The notes under the pieces are model-generated. The model searched no databases and had not been told where the DNA came from. It saw only the letters and a list, made by a program, of their open reading frames with translations. From Clostridia bacterium (GTDB lineage Bacteria > Bacillota > Clostridia > Oscillospirales > CAG-272): a stretch of 57,763 nucleotides of DNA. The number at the start of each line of letters is the position of its first letter. Positions within the stretch are counted from its first letter, which is position 1. This document shows, in pieces, positions 6,711 to 15,063 of the stretch. The translations under genes were made by a program, and so were the position numbers. The stretch is taken from assembly GCA_017450965.1 (NCBI GenBank), contig JAFSSQ010000029.1, positions 1 to 57,763 on the forward strand. The letters run 5' to 3'.

Positions 6711-8767
6711 ATCGAAAGGAAAAAGAAAACCTGAAAACCGCTCTGCTCGCGGTCGCGCGGGAGGAACTGGCGCGCTTTGAGGCGCTGCCCGCCGACGGGC
6801 TCGCCTTTTCCCCGGATTTTGAAAAGCGGTTCCGCGCCCGGGCCGAAGGCGCCCCCGAAAAACCGGCCCGTCCCGCCCGCGCGTTCCCTCTCCGGCGTCT
6901 GATCGCTCCCGTCGCCGCCGCGCTCGTCCTCCTCTTTCTCTTCGTCGTCCCCGTCTCCGCGGACGGGAGGACGATCGCCGGGGTAGTGAAAGCGTTCATC
7001 TTCCCCGCGGCAGAGATCGAAAAGATCTATACGCTGGATCTGCCGGAGAAGTTCGTTCAGCGGTCCCAAACGGATTCTTCGACCAGCGTTTTGACGGTAT
7101 GGACGTCTTCCGAAACAAGGATCAATCTCTACCAACACATTCAGGACGACTCCTTTTTCGCCGCGGTGGATGGCACCTATGAAACCGAGAACATCGGTAA
7201 TCAGCTTTATTATTACAAATTTTCTGAATCGACTCGCCAGTTTCAGATCCTTTGGCGTACCGAGGAATACGATTTTGAACTGACGTTTTTTAACGAAGAT
7301 GACAAAGACGTCTGTTTTGCCATCCTCGCCACGCTGCACGTCGGGCAGGAATTTGAGCCGGGAAATACCGCCTTCCGTTTTCGTTCGATGCAGGATGGCT
7401 ACTGCATCACCGAATATCTCGGAAGCGGGGATGATCCGGCAATTCCCTCCGAGCATCACGAAATGCCGGTCACAGCGATCGGCGTCAACGTCTTCCGGAA
7501 CTGCACCTTTTTGACAACGCTTCACATCCCTGCCAGCATCCAAGGGATCCAGGCCGGGGCGTTTGAAGGCTGCGTGAATCTGAAAAACGTTACTTTCTCA
7601 AAAGAAGCCCGCATCGCAGAAGACGCCTTCCGCGGGTGTAATGCGATCGAAAATCTCTCCTGTTCGTCATACAATTTGGAAGCTTTTCCAAAGGAAAACC
7701 TTAAAAACCTCAAACTTGTGCATTCCGTTCCACACAATTTTGTTTTCTGCCGGAACTGCCCCAATCTGCAAAGCGTTGAGATCGAAGAAGGGTACACGAA
7801 CATCGATCAAAACGCATTCCGCGGGTCGCCGAATCTGGAAAGTATCAAGCTGCCGGGAAGTGTAAAAAAGATCGGCGGATCCGCGTTTAAGTCCTGCAAA
7901 AAGCTGAAAGAAATCATCTTCCCGGATGAAATGGAAGAGATCGGCGCGTACGCCTTTGAGGGGTGCGAAGCGCTGGAGACGGTCACGATCCCGAAGAGCG
8001 TAACAAGCATCAAAGAGGAGCCCTTTAGGGGCTGTCTCTCCCTCCGGGAGATCAACGTGGACCCGGAGAACCCCGCTTATTCGTCGGTCGACGGCGTGCT
8101 CTTTACCAAGGACGGGAAGGAACTGCTGGAGTACCCCGGCGGGAAGACCGGCGCCTACCGGGTTCCGGACGAAGTGGAAAAGATCTCTGCCGCTGCGTTC
8201 CGGTCCTGCGCCGGATTGACCGAGATCATCCTCCCGGCGGGAAAAGGGTGGCTGGACAGCGCCGCCCCCAAATCGAAAACGGGAACGGAATACGCTTTTA
8301 CCCTCTTCTCCGATTGTTCCGCCCTGCGCGCCGTGTGGATCGACGGAGAGGATCCGCAGATCTGCTCGGTCGACGGAGTCCTCTTTGACAAAGAAAAAAC
8401 GACGCTCCTCTGCTATCCGGGAGGTCGGGAAGGAGCGTACGAGATCCCCGATGGCGTTTCGATCCTGGCGTTCGGTGCGTTTTCCGGCTGCCGCGGTCTG
8501 ACCGCGGTCACTCTCCCCGAAACCCTGACCGAGATCCGCGCTTGCGCTTTTGAAAAATGCACCGCTCTGACAAGTCTCCATATCCCGTACAGCGTCACGC
8601 TGATCCGCGGCAGTGCTTTTTACGACCGCGGCGACAATCCGATCGCGTTCTCCTACGACGGCACACTTGCCGAATGGGATGCGATCCAGGCAAAAATGGA
8701 CGGGATCATACCGCCCTATACGGTGACCGCCGCCGACGGGACCAAAGAACTGCCGCAAAAAAGATAA
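6707..8767 (+). CDS. Membrane anti-sigma-like protein with BspA-type leucine-rich repeats
   Basis: The 686-residue protein has a cytosolic N-terminus (1-62) rich in charged residues, one membrane helix (about 63-84), an extracellular region of unclear family (about 100-235), then a long array of BspA/TpLRR-type repeats (about 240-665). The repeats are recognisable by recurring AFxGCxxLxxVxIPxSVxxI units. Position, overlap with the ECF sigma gene and topology point to an anti-sigma factor whose outer domain senses a surface ligand, since BspA repeats usually bind proteins or matrix. No zinc-binding HxxxCxxC anti-sigma motif is present, so the sigma-binding part is inferred. It could instead be a cotranscribed adhesin. 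Transcription ends at two terminators (8789-8904). Confidence 0.8.
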   Translation: MNRKEKENLKTALLAVAREELARFEALPADGLAFSPDFEKRFRARAEGAPEKPARPARAFPLRRLIAPVAAALVLLFLFVVPVSADGRTIAGVVKAFIFPAAEIEKIYTLDLPEKFVQRSQTDSSTSVLTVWTSSETRINLYQHIQDDSFFAAVDGTYETENIGNQLYYYKFSESTRQFQILWRTEEYDFELTFFNEDDKDVCFAILATLHVGQEFEPGNTAFRFRSMQDGYCITEYLGSGDDPAIPSEHHEMPVTAIGVNVFRNCTFLTTLHIPASIQGIQAGAFEGCVNLKNVTFSKEARIAEDAFRGCNAIENLSCSSYNLEAFPKENLKNLKLVHSVPHNFVFCRNCPNLQSVEIEEGYTNIDQNAFRGSPNLESIKLPGSVKKIGGSAFKSCKKLKEIIFPDEMEEIGAYAFEGCEALETVTIPKSVTSIKEEPFRGCLSLREINVDPENPAYSSVDGVLFTKDGKELLEYPGGKTGAYRVPDEVEKISAAAFRSCAGLTEIILPAGKGWLDSAAPKSKTGTEYAFTLFSDCSALRAVWIDGEDPQICSVDGVLFDKEKTTLLCYPGGREGAYEIPDGVSILAFGAFSGCRGLTAVTLPETLTEIRACAFEKCTALTSLHIPYSVTLIRGSAFYDRGDNPIAFSYDGTLAEWDAIQAKMDGIIPPYTVTAADGTKELPQKR

Positions 8768-8788
8768 CCGGAAAGATCCAAAAGAAAA

Positions 8789-8810
8789 CCGCCCGGCACT
8801 TGCCGGGCGG
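8789..8810 (+). terminator. First terminator after the ECF/anti-sigma operon
   Basis: Stem CCGCCCGGC and GCCGGGCGG with loop ACTT, 22 bases after the stop. No T-run follows, so it may act with the stronger hairpin at 8854-8904. Confidence 0.6.
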
Positions 8811-8853
8811 CATCAAATCTCCTGCCGTGATCCGCGGCAGACAGAGCCTGAAA

Positions 8854-8904
8854 AAACAGGCTGACAGCGAACGTCCCGAAAGACGTCCGTCTGTCAGCCT
8901 GTTT
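8854..8904. terminator. Bidirectional terminator between convergent operons
   Basis: Stem AAACAGGCTGACAG (8854-8867) and CTGTCAGCCTGTTT (8891-8904), with an inner ACGTC/GACGT hairpin, then TTTTT. A-runs on the left give a T-run on the minus strand, so it can end both the sigma operon and the STAS operon. Confidence 0.85.
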
Positions 8905-8937
8905 TTGCCGTTTTTTGTCAAAAGCGCGGATCCGGGT

Positions 8938-9234
8938 TTACTCGATCGTCAAGATCTCGTTGAAGCCGGTTACCTCAAAGATCTCCATAATCACGTCGCT
9001 CACGTGGAGGACCTTCATGGAACCCTGCTGATTCATCCGTTTCTGCATGGACAGCAGGACCCGGAGTCCCGCCGACGAGATATACGCGAGCTTCTCAAAA
9101 TCAAAGATCAGCGAGGTCACGCCGTCGAGCGCCGGTGTGAGGGTTTTTTCGAGTTCGGGCGCCGTGGCGGTATCGAGCCGGCCCTCCGGCGCGACGGTCA
9201 GTTCGCTGCCGTTTTTTGTCTGGTGAATGGTCAT
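8938..9234 (-). CDS. STAS-domain anti-sigma factor antagonist
   Basis: The 98-residue protein is a single STAS domain of the SpoIIAA/RsbV type, a cytosolic switch protein that binds an anti-sigma kinase when unphosphorylated. The phosphorylation loop YISSAGLRVL is at 51-60; Ser54 aligns with the phosphorylated serine, though the usual preceding Asp is Ser53. It follows the gene at 9268 by 33 nt in the same direction, giving an antagonist/kinase-like pair. No cognate alternative sigma factor lies beside it; the nearest is the ECF gene at 6165, whose class is not normally controlled this way. The operon ends at the terminator 8854-8904. Confidence 0.9.
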   Translation of the reverse strand: MTIHQTKNGSELTVAPEGRLDTATAPELEKTLTPALDGVTSLIFDFEKLAYISSAGLRVLLSMQKRMNQQGSMKVLHVSDVIMEIFEVTGFNEILTIE

Positions 9235-9267
9235 CGTATCCTTCTCCTTTTCTCCGATCTTTTTTCT

Positions 9268-9894
9268 TCAGAACGCTTTCTGGATGGTGATCTCCGCGCG
9301 GGAGCCGCGGACCAGGACGGTCACCTCGTCCGCAATGTTCGCGACGATGGATTTTTCCAGCTCGTCCCACGCTTCCTTTGACTCGCTGTTGTCCGCGCGG
9401 GTCTCGTCGACTGCCTGTTTATACTGATTCATCGACCAGTAGAACGCGTCGGCAAACGCCGCTTGCGCCTCCGGTCCGCCGGCGCCCGCCATACTCATAC
9501 AGCCCATCGAAAAGCCGGAGAGGAAGGAAAGTCCGGACTCCTTCGGGAGGAGCGCGGTGGCGATCGCGTCCTTCAGTTTGCCCATAAAGCCGGTCGACGC
9601 GGCGTTTCTCCCCTGCGAGGAGACGGAGAGAAGCTGCTTTTTCCGTTCCTGCGTCATCCGCATCTCAACGTTCAGACGGAGCTCAAAACGTTTTCCGTCC
9701 GCTTCGATCCGGTAGCGCGCCTCTTCCTCGCCCACGATGCCGCGCGCCATGCCGAACAGTTCCTCCGCCAGCAGACGAAGCCGCAAGACCTCCTTGGGGG
9801 CAAGGCCGCCGATCAGTCCCAGGCGTTCCGTTTCTTCCAGCGCTTCCTGCATTCCTTTGCCTTGGCCGGTTACCGTGATTTCCGCTGCTCTCAT
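9268..9894 (-). CDS. Possible RsbW-like partner of the STAS protein (uncertain)
   Basis: The 208-residue protein has an N-terminal half (about 1-95) whose LRLLAEELFGMARGIV segment resembles the first helix of histidine-kinase-like ATPases (N-box region), followed by a beta-rich stretch. The second half has the segment GFMGKLKDAIATALLP and a Gly/Met-rich patch before an acidic helix. Clear G-box motifs are missing, so ATP binding is doubtful. The position directly ahead of an STAS gene suggests a switch partner. The ATG at 9894 was chosen for GGAGG at 9902-9906 and because the upstream in-frame codons read through the leader. The promoter is at 10056-10084. Confidence 0.6.
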   Translation of the reverse strand: MRAAEITVTGQGKGMQEALEETERLGLIGGLAPKEVLRLRLLAEELFGMARGIVGEEEARYRIEADGKRFELRLNVEMRMTQERKKQLLSVSSQGRNAASTGFMGKLKDAIATALLPKESGLSFLSGFSMGCMSMAGAGGPEAQAAFADAFYWSMNQYKQAVDETRADNSESKEAWDELEKSIVANIADEVTVLVRGSRAEITIQKAF

Positions 9895-10050
9895 CTCAAA
9901 AACCTCCTGTTTGTTTGGATGGATCCGACCGGAAGACCGGAGCGGGTCTCCGAGCGGTCCCCGCGCCGGGTTTTCCGGCGGGGCCGGGGTCGTTTTCAAA
10001 GCCGTTTTCTTCCGCGGATGCGCCAAAGCCCCGCGCCGCGGAAGGATTTA
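9895..10050 (-). promoter_or_regulatory. Long GC-rich leader of the STAS operon
   Basis: The promoter predicts a 5' leader of about 155 nt. It contains inverted repeats CTTCCGCGG/CCGCGGAAG (about 10010-10044) and CCCCGC/GCGGGG (about 9960-9985). No known riboswitch pattern is recognised; structure-based control is speculation. Confidence 0.35.
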
Positions 10051-10055
10051 TCCCT

Positions 10056-10084
10056 ATTGTAGCATAAACCCACGACTCTTTCAA
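10056..10084 (-). promoter_or_regulatory. Sigma-A promoter of the STAS operon
   Basis: On the minus strand, -35 TTGAAA (10084-10079), a 17-bp spacer and -10 TACAAT (10061-10056), with TATGC just before the -10. Confidence 0.8.
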
Positions 10085-10128
10085 GTGTTTTTCCGAGGTT
10101 TTCCCCGCTCCGGCGAGGGAAAAACGGA

Positions 10129-10160
10129 AAAGGACGGGAACGCATCGGTTCCCGTCCTTT
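10129..10160 (-). terminator. Terminator of the S10-spc-alpha operon
   Basis: A perfect 13-bp stem, AAAGGACGGGAAC (10129-10141) and GTTCCCGTCCTTT (10148-10160) with a 6-nt loop. On the minus strand it is followed by T-rich sequence. It lies 8 bases after the rplQ stop. Confidence 0.88.
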
Positions 10161-10168
10161 TTTTGCGG

Positions 10169-10699
10169 TTATTCCGCCTTGGTCTCCTCCGCCTTCTCTT
10201 CGGCGGGAGCTTCGGCCTTGGGCTCTTCGGCGGCGGCCTCGGTCTTCGGCTCTTCCGCCTTACCCTCTTCCTTCGCCTCTTCCGCCTTCGGAGCCGCTTT
10301 CTTCTTCGGGGCGGCTTTCTTCTTGGCGGGCGCCTTCTTTTCTTCCTTCACCGGCTCCTCAAAGAGCTTGAGCAGCGCCATCTCGGCGGCGTCGCCGCGG
10401 CGCGCGCCCAGCCGGTAAAGCTGCGTGTAACCGCCGCTGCGGCTTGCGTACTTCGCGGCGATCTCGCCGAACACCTTGGAGACGACGTCCTCTTCGGTAA
10501 TAAACGCCATCGCGGCGCGGCGGGCGGCCAGCGTGTTCTTTTTGCCGAGGGTGATCATTTTTTCCGCCAGGGGAGCGATCTCCTTCGCTCTCGTGACGGT
10601 CGTTTTGATGCTTCCGTTCTTCAGCAGCAGGGTGACCTGACCTCTGAGCATCGCTCTTCTGTGGTCGGTCTTTCTGCCGAGTTTCCTGGTACCGGGCAT
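10169..10699 (-). CDS. rplQ: 50S ribosomal protein L17, with long low-complexity tail
   Basis: The first 112 residues are standard bacterial L17 ([19 protein letters not shown] near the N-terminus, [26 protein letters not shown] at the end), which binds 23S rRNA near the exit tunnel. About 64 further residues form a tail made almost only of Lys, Ala, Glu and Pro, with repeated KKKAAPK and EEPKAEA-like units, so the protein is far longer than the usual 115-130 residues. Similar tails occur on L17 of some Clostridia; the function is unknown. It is the last gene of the operon, 36 nt after rpoA and just before the terminator. Confidence 0.95.
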   Translation of the reverse strand: MPGTRKLGRKTDHRRAMLRGQVTLLLKNGSIKTTVTRAKEIAPLAEKMITLGKKNTLAARRAAMAFITEEDVVSKVFGEIAAKYASRSGGYTQLYRLGARRGDAAEMALLKLFEEPVKEEKKAPAKKKAAPKKKAAPKAEEAKEEGKAEEPKTEAAAEEPKAEAPAEEKAEETKAE

Positions 10700-10735
10700 A
10701 TTCGGTGTGCCTCCTAATCGTTAAATTGTGTCAGC

Positions 10736-11710
10736 TCACTCTTCCTCGCGCTTCAGTTCAAGGCCGAGGGAGTGGAGCTTCTGGATCACTTCTTCCAGAG
10801 ATTTCTTGCCGAGGTTGCGGACTTTGATCATTTCCTCCTCGGTCCGGTTGGTCAGATCTTCGACCGTGTCAATGCCGGCGCGCTTCAGGCAGTTGAAGCT
10901 GCGGACCGACATATCAAGGTCCTCAATGGTCATCTCAAGGACTTTTTCCTTCTTGGTTTCTTCGCGCTCGACCATGATCTCCGTACCCTTTGCCGTATCG
11001 GACATATCGACAAACAGGTTGAGATGCTCGTTGAGGATCTTGGCAGCGAGAGATACCGCTTCCTTTGCCGTGATCGTACCGTTGGTCGTCACGGAGACCG
11101 TGAGCTTGTCGTAGTCGGTGATATTGCCGACGCGGGTGTTTTCCACCTCATAGCTGGCGGCGTAGACCGGCGTGAAGATCGAATCGGTGAAGATCATGCC
11201 GAGCGGGATCCCCGCGCCCTGTCCGGCGTTGGCCAGATAGTTCTGCTTGTTCTTCTCGCCGGAAACGTATCCTCTGCCGTGATCAAACGTCAGTTCCATG
11301 TAAAAGTGCGCGTTTTCGCCCACGCTTGCCAGGGGCTGCTCAGGGTTCAGGATCTCGATATCCGCGTCGCACTGAATGTCCCCCGCTTTCACGTCCATCG
11401 GGCCGTTGACGTCGATGTAAACGGTCTTGGGCGCCTGGGAGTAGAGCTTGGCGACGATGCCTTTGACGTTGAGAACGATCTCTGTAACGTCCTCTTTGAT
11501 GCCGGGGATCGTGGAGATCTCGTGGAGTATGCCGTCGATCTTGATGGACGTGACGGCCACGCCGGGCAGGGAGCTGAGCAGCACCCGGCGCAGAGAGTTG
11601 CCGAGGGTCGTGCCGTAGCCGCGTTCCAGCGGCTCGACCACGAACTTCCCGACTTTCCCTTCTTCTCCGATATCCTCGGACGAAATGTTCGGCTTCTCTA
11701 TTTCGATCAT
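10736..11710 (-). CDS. rpoA: RNA polymerase alpha subunit
   Basis: The 324-residue alpha subunit assembles core RNA polymerase and contacts upstream promoter DNA. The N-terminal dimerisation domain shows [20 protein letters not shown]; the C-terminal DNA-binding domain shows [18 protein letters not shown] and [12 protein letters not shown]. The start at 11710 (MIEIEKPN) was preferred to the ATG at 11722 because the ribosome binding site GGAGGA lies at 11720-11715 inside the longer version. It sits between rpsD and rplQ, the usual alpha-operon order, with about 110 bases before it. Confidence 0.97.
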   Translation of the reverse strand: MIEIEKPNISSEDIGEEGKVGKFVVEPLERGYGTTLGNSLRRVLLSSLPGVAVTSIKIDGILHEISTIPGIKEDVTEIVLNVKGIVAKLYSQAPKTVYIDVNGPMDVKAGDIQCDADIEILNPEQPLASVGENAHFYMELTFDHGRGYVSGEKNKQNYLANAGQGAGIPLGMIFTDSIFTPVYAASYEVENTRVGNITDYDKLTVSVTTNGTITAKEAVSLAAKILNEHLNLFVDMSDTAKGTEIMVEREETKKEKVLEMTIEDLDMSVRSFNCLKRAGIDTVEDLTNRTEEEMIKVRNLGKKSLEEVIQKLHSLGLELKREEE

Positions 11711-11819
11711 AATATCCTCCATATTCTTTCAGTTCGTCGGCAGCAGCGTCCGCTGCCGGAGCCCGCGGCGCGGGTCTCCTCTTTTCGACGTCCGCCGGAA
11801 AAACCGGCGGCAAGGGGCA

Positions 11820-12452
11820 TTACTTGGAATAGAGCTCGACGATCAGCTGCTCGTTGAACGGGAAGTCCACGTCCTCTCTGGTCGGGACCGCACTCACCGT
11901 GCAGGAGACGTTCTCCGCGTTAACGTCCAGCCACTTCGGCGCGTTTTTGCCGTCGAAGCCTTCGAGAAGCTGTTTGAACTTTTCCTTCCCGCGGCTGGCC
12001 GCGCGGAGCGCCACCACGTCGCCGGGACGGACGAGGATGGACGCAACGTCCGCTCTCTTGCCGTTCAGCGTGAAATGCCCGTGGTTGATCAGCTGGCGCG
12101 CTTCCTTGCGGCTGGAGGCGACGCCCATTTTGTAAACGACGTTGTCCAGACGGGTCTCCAGAATGGTCAGGAGGTTCTCGCCGGTCACGCCTTCCTTCTT
12201 GACCGCCATTTCGTAATAATTACGGAACTGACGCTCCAGAACGCCGTAATATCTCTTTGCTTTCTGCTTCTCGCGGAGCTGGAGGCCGTACTCGCCGACC
12301 TTCTTACGGGCGGTGCCGTGCGGGCCGGGCGTGCCGGACTTCTCCCTGACGATCAGGGGGCAGTGCGCGGAAGTGCAGCGCTCGCCCTTGAGAAAGAGTT
12401 TCGTCCCCTCTCTGCGGCAAAGTCTGCAAGCAGGTCCTGTATATCTTGCCAT
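11820..12452 (-). CDS. rpsD: 30S ribosomal protein S4 (zinc-type)
   Basis: The 210-residue protein is the primary 16S rRNA binder of the 30S body. Its N-terminus contains CRLC and, after a 13-residue gap, CTSAHC, the four-cysteine zinc site of the C+ form of S4. The central S4 RNA-binding domain (LETRLDNVVYKMGVASSRKEARQLINHGH) is intact. In many bacteria S4 represses the alpha operon; no leader structure was recognised here to support that. It follows rpsK by about 20 nt. Confidence 0.97.
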   Translation of the reverse strand: MARYTGPACRLCRREGTKLFLKGERCTSAHCPLIVREKSGTPGPHGTARKKVGEYGLQLREKQKAKRYYGVLERQFRNYYEMAVKKEGVTGENLLTILETRLDNVVYKMGVASSRKEARQLINHGHFTLNGKRADVASILVRPGDVVALRAASRGKEKFKQLLEGFDGKNAPKWLDVNAENVSCTVSAVPTREDVDFPFNEQLIVELYSK

Positions 12453-12473
12453 TGTTTTCGTTCCTCCGTTTCA

Positions 12474-12878
12474 TTAAACACGTCTGCGCTTGGGCGGACG
12501 GCAGCCGTTGTGCGGGATGGGAGTGACGTCCTTGATCATCACGACCTGGAGACCGACGTTCTCCAGCGCGCGGATCGCGGATTCGCGTCCGGAACCGGGG
12601 CCCTTCACGTAGACCTCGACCGTCTTCATGCCGTTGTCCACGGCGAGCTTGCCCGCGGTCTCCGCCGCCATCTGAGCGGCGTAGGGGGTGGACTTTCTCG
12701 ATCCCTTGAAGCCGAGCTCGCCGGCGGACGCCCAGGATACGGCGTTGCCGAAGGTATCGGTCACGGTGACGATGGTGTTGTTGAAAGAAGCCTGAATGTG
12801 GACCGCGCCTTTTTCGATGTTTTTGCGGTCGCGGCGTTTTTTGATCACTCTTTTCGCGGTGCTTGTCGTTTTAGCCAT
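12474..12878 (-). CDS. rpsK: 30S ribosomal protein S11
   Basis: The 134-residue S11 is a platform protein of the 30S subunit. Family motifs are [18 protein letters not shown], the [13 protein letters not shown] helix and the C-terminal [14 protein letters not shown] tail. It lies 15 nt after rpsM in the standard S13-S11-S4 order. It starts at ATG 12878 with MAKTTSTAK. Confidence 0.97.
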   Translation of the reverse strand: MAKTTSTAKRVIKKRRDRKNIEKGAVHIQASFNNTIVTVTDTFGNAVSWASAGELGFKGSRKSTPYAAQMAAETAGKLAVDNGMKTVEVYVKGPGSGRESAIRALENVGLQVVMIKDVTPIPHNGCRPPKRRRV

Positions 12879-12893
12879 TTTGCGCGTCCCTCC

Positions 12894-13259
12894 TTACTTC
12901 TTCTTGTTGGCGATGGTCTTCGCCGGGCCTTTTCTGGTCCTTGCGTTGGTCTTGGTGCGCTGCCCTCTGACCGGCAGGCCGCGTCTGTGCATCATACCGC
13001 GATAGCAGTTGATCTCGACCAGACGCTTGATGTTCAGCGCAACGTCGCGGCGGAGATCGCCCTCCACCACGTAGGATTCGACCTCGTCACGAAGCTTGGC
13101 GACCTCGTCCTCGGTCAGATCCTTCGCGCGGGTGTCCGGATTGACGCCTGTCTTCGCCAGGATCTCCTTCGAGCGCGCCGGCCCGATCCCGTAGATATAG
13201 GTAAGTGCTGCTTCCACTCTCTTGTTGTTGGGAAGGTCTACACCGGCAATACGTGCCAT
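12894..13259 (-). CDS. rpsM: 30S ribosomal protein S13
   Basis: The 121-residue S13 belongs to the 30S head and contacts the P-site tRNA and bridge B1. It begins [24 protein letters not shown], contains the helix-hairpin [10 protein letters not shown] and ends with the basic tail [15 protein letters not shown] typical of the family. It follows rpmJ by 24 nt. Confidence 0.97.
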   Translation of the reverse strand: MARIAGVDLPNNKRVEAALTYIYGIGPARSKEILAKTGVNPDTRAKDLTEDEVAKLRDEVESYVVEGDLRRDVALNIKRLVEINCYRGMMHRRGLPVRGQRTKTNARTRKGPAKTIANKKK

Positions 13260-13283
13260 ATTCTTACTCTTCCTTTCTTTCGA

Positions 13284-13397
13284 TTAGCCCTGTCTTTGTT
13301 TGTGCTTGGGGTTTTCGCAAATGCACATCACCTTGCCGTGGCGCTTGATGATCTTGCATTTTTCGCAGATTTTCTTGACGGACGGTCTTACTTTCAT
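13284..13397 (-). CDS. rpmJ: 50S ribosomal protein L36
   Basis: The 37-residue protein starts [20 protein letters not shown] and ends PKHKQRQG. The zinc-binding residues (CEKC, then Cys in VMCICE and a late His) are present, so this is the C+ zinc ribbon form of L36, a small 23S rRNA-binding protein. It sits between infA and rpsM, the usual place in Bacillota. Confidence 0.95.
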   Translation of the reverse strand: MKVRPSVKKICEKCKIIKRHGKVMCICENPKHKQRQG

Positions 13398-13421
13398 TTC
13401 GTTTTTCCTTTCCGTATTCCG

Positions 13422-13640
13422 TTATTTCATGCGCCAGGTGATGCGCCCTTTGGTAAGGTCGTAAACGGAGACCTCCACCGTTACGCGGTCGCCCGGCAAA
13501 ATCCTGATATAGTTCATGCGCAGCTTCCCGGAGATATGGGCGTTGACCATATGCCCGTTCGGCAGTTTTACCTTGAAGGTCGCGTTCGGAAGCGCTTCCG
13601 TCACGACGCCTTCAAATTCGATCACATCATCTTTCGGCAG
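13422..13640 (-). CDS. infA: Translation initiation factor IF-1, probable CTG start
   Basis: The 72-residue OB-fold protein binds the A site of the 30S subunit during initiation. Conserved segments are [39 protein letters not shown] and [10 protein letters not shown]. No ATG lies at the conserved N-terminus. CTG at 13640-13638 gives exactly the family length and the expected (M)PKDDVIE start, 7 bases from AGGAGG at 13653-13648. ATT at 13643 is the next in-frame candidate; GTG at 13625 would remove conserved residues and stands 22 bases from the Shine-Dalgarno sequence. The gene follows map by 22 nt. Confidence 0.9.
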   Translation of the reverse strand: MPKDDVIEFEGVVTEALPNATFKVKLPNGHMVNAHISGKLRMNYIRILPGDRVTVEVSVYDLTKGRITWRMK

Positions 13641-13662
13641 AATGATCCCTCCTCAGTTTCGG

Positions 13663-14415
13663 TTATGACACCAGGGTCGTTACGACGGGGCCTTCCTCCG
13701 TCAGTATGACCGTGTTTTCGTAATGCGCGGAAAGCGAGCCGTCCGCGGTCTTGACCGTCCACCCGTCTCCCATCCGTTTGACCTGCCAGGTGCCCATGTT
13801 GATCATGGGCTCGATGGCGATCGCCATTCCGGGAAAAAGGCGGACGCCGTGTCCCGCGTGACCGAAGTTGGGAACCTCCGGTTCCTCGTGCATCTCTTCT
13901 CCGATCCCGTGCCCGACGTATTCGCGCACCACGCCGTATCCGTTTGCCTCCGCATAACTCTGCACCGCGTGTCCGATGTCTCCGATGCGGTTGCCTCCTC
14001 TGACCTCTTTGAGAGCGAGGAAAAAGCACTGCTCTGTGACGTCGATCAACTTCCGTGCCTCGGGCGAGACCGTCCCCACCGCGAAGGTGCGGGCGCTGTC
14101 CCCCTGGTAGCCGCGATACGCGACCCCCACGTCCAGTTTGACGATGTCTCCTTCCTGCAGGATCCGCGTTTCCGACGGGATCCCGTGGATCACCTCGTCG
14201 TTTATGCTGATGCAGGCGGATGCGGGGAATCCGCCGTACCCGAGGAAAGACGGCTTGCCGCCGCTTTTCCCGATGTACGTACGGATCACCGTGTCAAGAT
14301 GTTTTGTGCTGACGCCGGGGCGGATCTGTTCCGCCGCCGCGAGAATCGCCTCCGCGGTGATCCTTCCGGCGTCCTTCATGATCTCGATCTGAGCGGAATT
14401 CTTGAGCTTGATCAT
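13663..14415 (-). CDS. map: Methionine aminopeptidase, type I
   Basis: The 250-residue enzyme removes N-terminal methionine from nascent proteins. Metal ligands can be followed: Asp in KLDVGVAYRGYQGDSART (two), His in VGHGIGEEMHEEP, Glu in AIEPMINMG and Glu in HYENTVILTEEG. The start at 14415 (MIKLKNSAQIEIM) leaves 1 nt after the adk stop; its ribosome binding site lies in the end of adk. The gene order adk-map-infA-rpmJ is typical of Bacillota. The KOW-domain gene often found between map and infA is missing. Confidence 0.96.
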   Translation of the reverse strand: MIKLKNSAQIEIMKDAGRITAEAILAAAEQIRPGVSTKHLDTVIRTYIGKSGGKPSFLGYGGFPASACISINDEVIHGIPSETRILQEGDIVKLDVGVAYRGYQGDSARTFAVGTVSPEARKLIDVTEQCFFLALKEVRGGNRIGDIGHAVQSYAEANGYGVVREYVGHGIGEEMHEEPEVPNFGHAGHGVRLFPGMAIAIEPMINMGTWQVKRMGDGWTVKTADGSLSAHYENTVILTEEGPVVTTLVS

Positions 14416-14416
14416 G

Positions 14417-15049
14417 TTACGCCTTTGCTCCGAGCGCCCGCAGGATCTCATCGGTGATCCTGTCAAGCGGCGCGTCCGCGTTGACGGTGACGACCTTCTC
14501 TTTGTAATAGGCCTTCAGCGGTTCGCTCTGCTCGTGGTAGACCTTCAGGCGGGAGAGCACGACCTCCGGCGCGTCGTCCTTGCGGACGGTGAGCGGCGCG
14601 CCGCATTTGGCGCAGTTCTCCCCGGCGGGAGAAGGGTTGCTCTTCACGTGATAGGTCTCGCCGCACGCCGGACAGACGCGTCTGCCCGTCATCCGGTCCA
14701 CGATCGTTTCGTCCGCGATCTCCAGGCTGACGACGGCGTCCACCCGGATCTGCATCGCTTTGAGCGCCTCCGCCTGGGGAAGCGTACGGGGAAACCCGTC
14801 GAGGATCCAGCCGTTTTTGCAGTCCTCTTCGGCAAGCCGTTCCTTGACGATCCCGTTGACGACCTCGTCCGGGAGCAGGGCGCCGCGCTCGGTATAAGCC
14901 GCCGCTTCTCTGCCCATTTCCGTCCCGTTCTTGATCGCCTCGCGGATCATCGCGCCCGTGGAGACGGTGGGGATCCCAAGCAGAGCGGAGATCCGCTCCG
15001 CCTGGGTTCCTTTTCCCGCTCCCGGCGCACCGAGAAAAATGATATTCAT
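14417..15049 (-). CDS. adk: Adenylate kinase (zinc LID type)
   Basis: The 210-residue enzyme interconverts ATP + AMP and 2 ADP. The P-loop GAPGAGKGT lies at 7-15, DGFPR in the core, and the LID holds CPACGETYH and CAKCGAPL, a four-cysteine structural zinc site common in Gram-positives. The ATG at 15049 was chosen; a GTG at 15058 in the same frame would add three residues and overlap less well with a ribosome binding site. It lies just after secY. Confidence 0.96.
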   Translation of the reverse strand: MNIIFLGAPGAGKGTQAERISALLGIPTVSTGAMIREAIKNGTEMGREAAAYTERGALLPDEVVNGIVKERLAEEDCKNGWILDGFPRTLPQAEALKAMQIRVDAVVSLEIADETIVDRMTGRRVCPACGETYHVKSNPSPAGENCAKCGAPLTVRKDDAPEVVLSRLKVYHEQSEPLKAYYKEKVVTVNADAPLDRITDEILRALGAKA

Positions 15050-15063
15050 TCGCTTCACCGGGC

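Noticed and set aside
13625..13625. GTG start for infA
   Set aside because: It would drop the conserved PKDD residues and stands 22 bases from the Shine-Dalgarno sequence.
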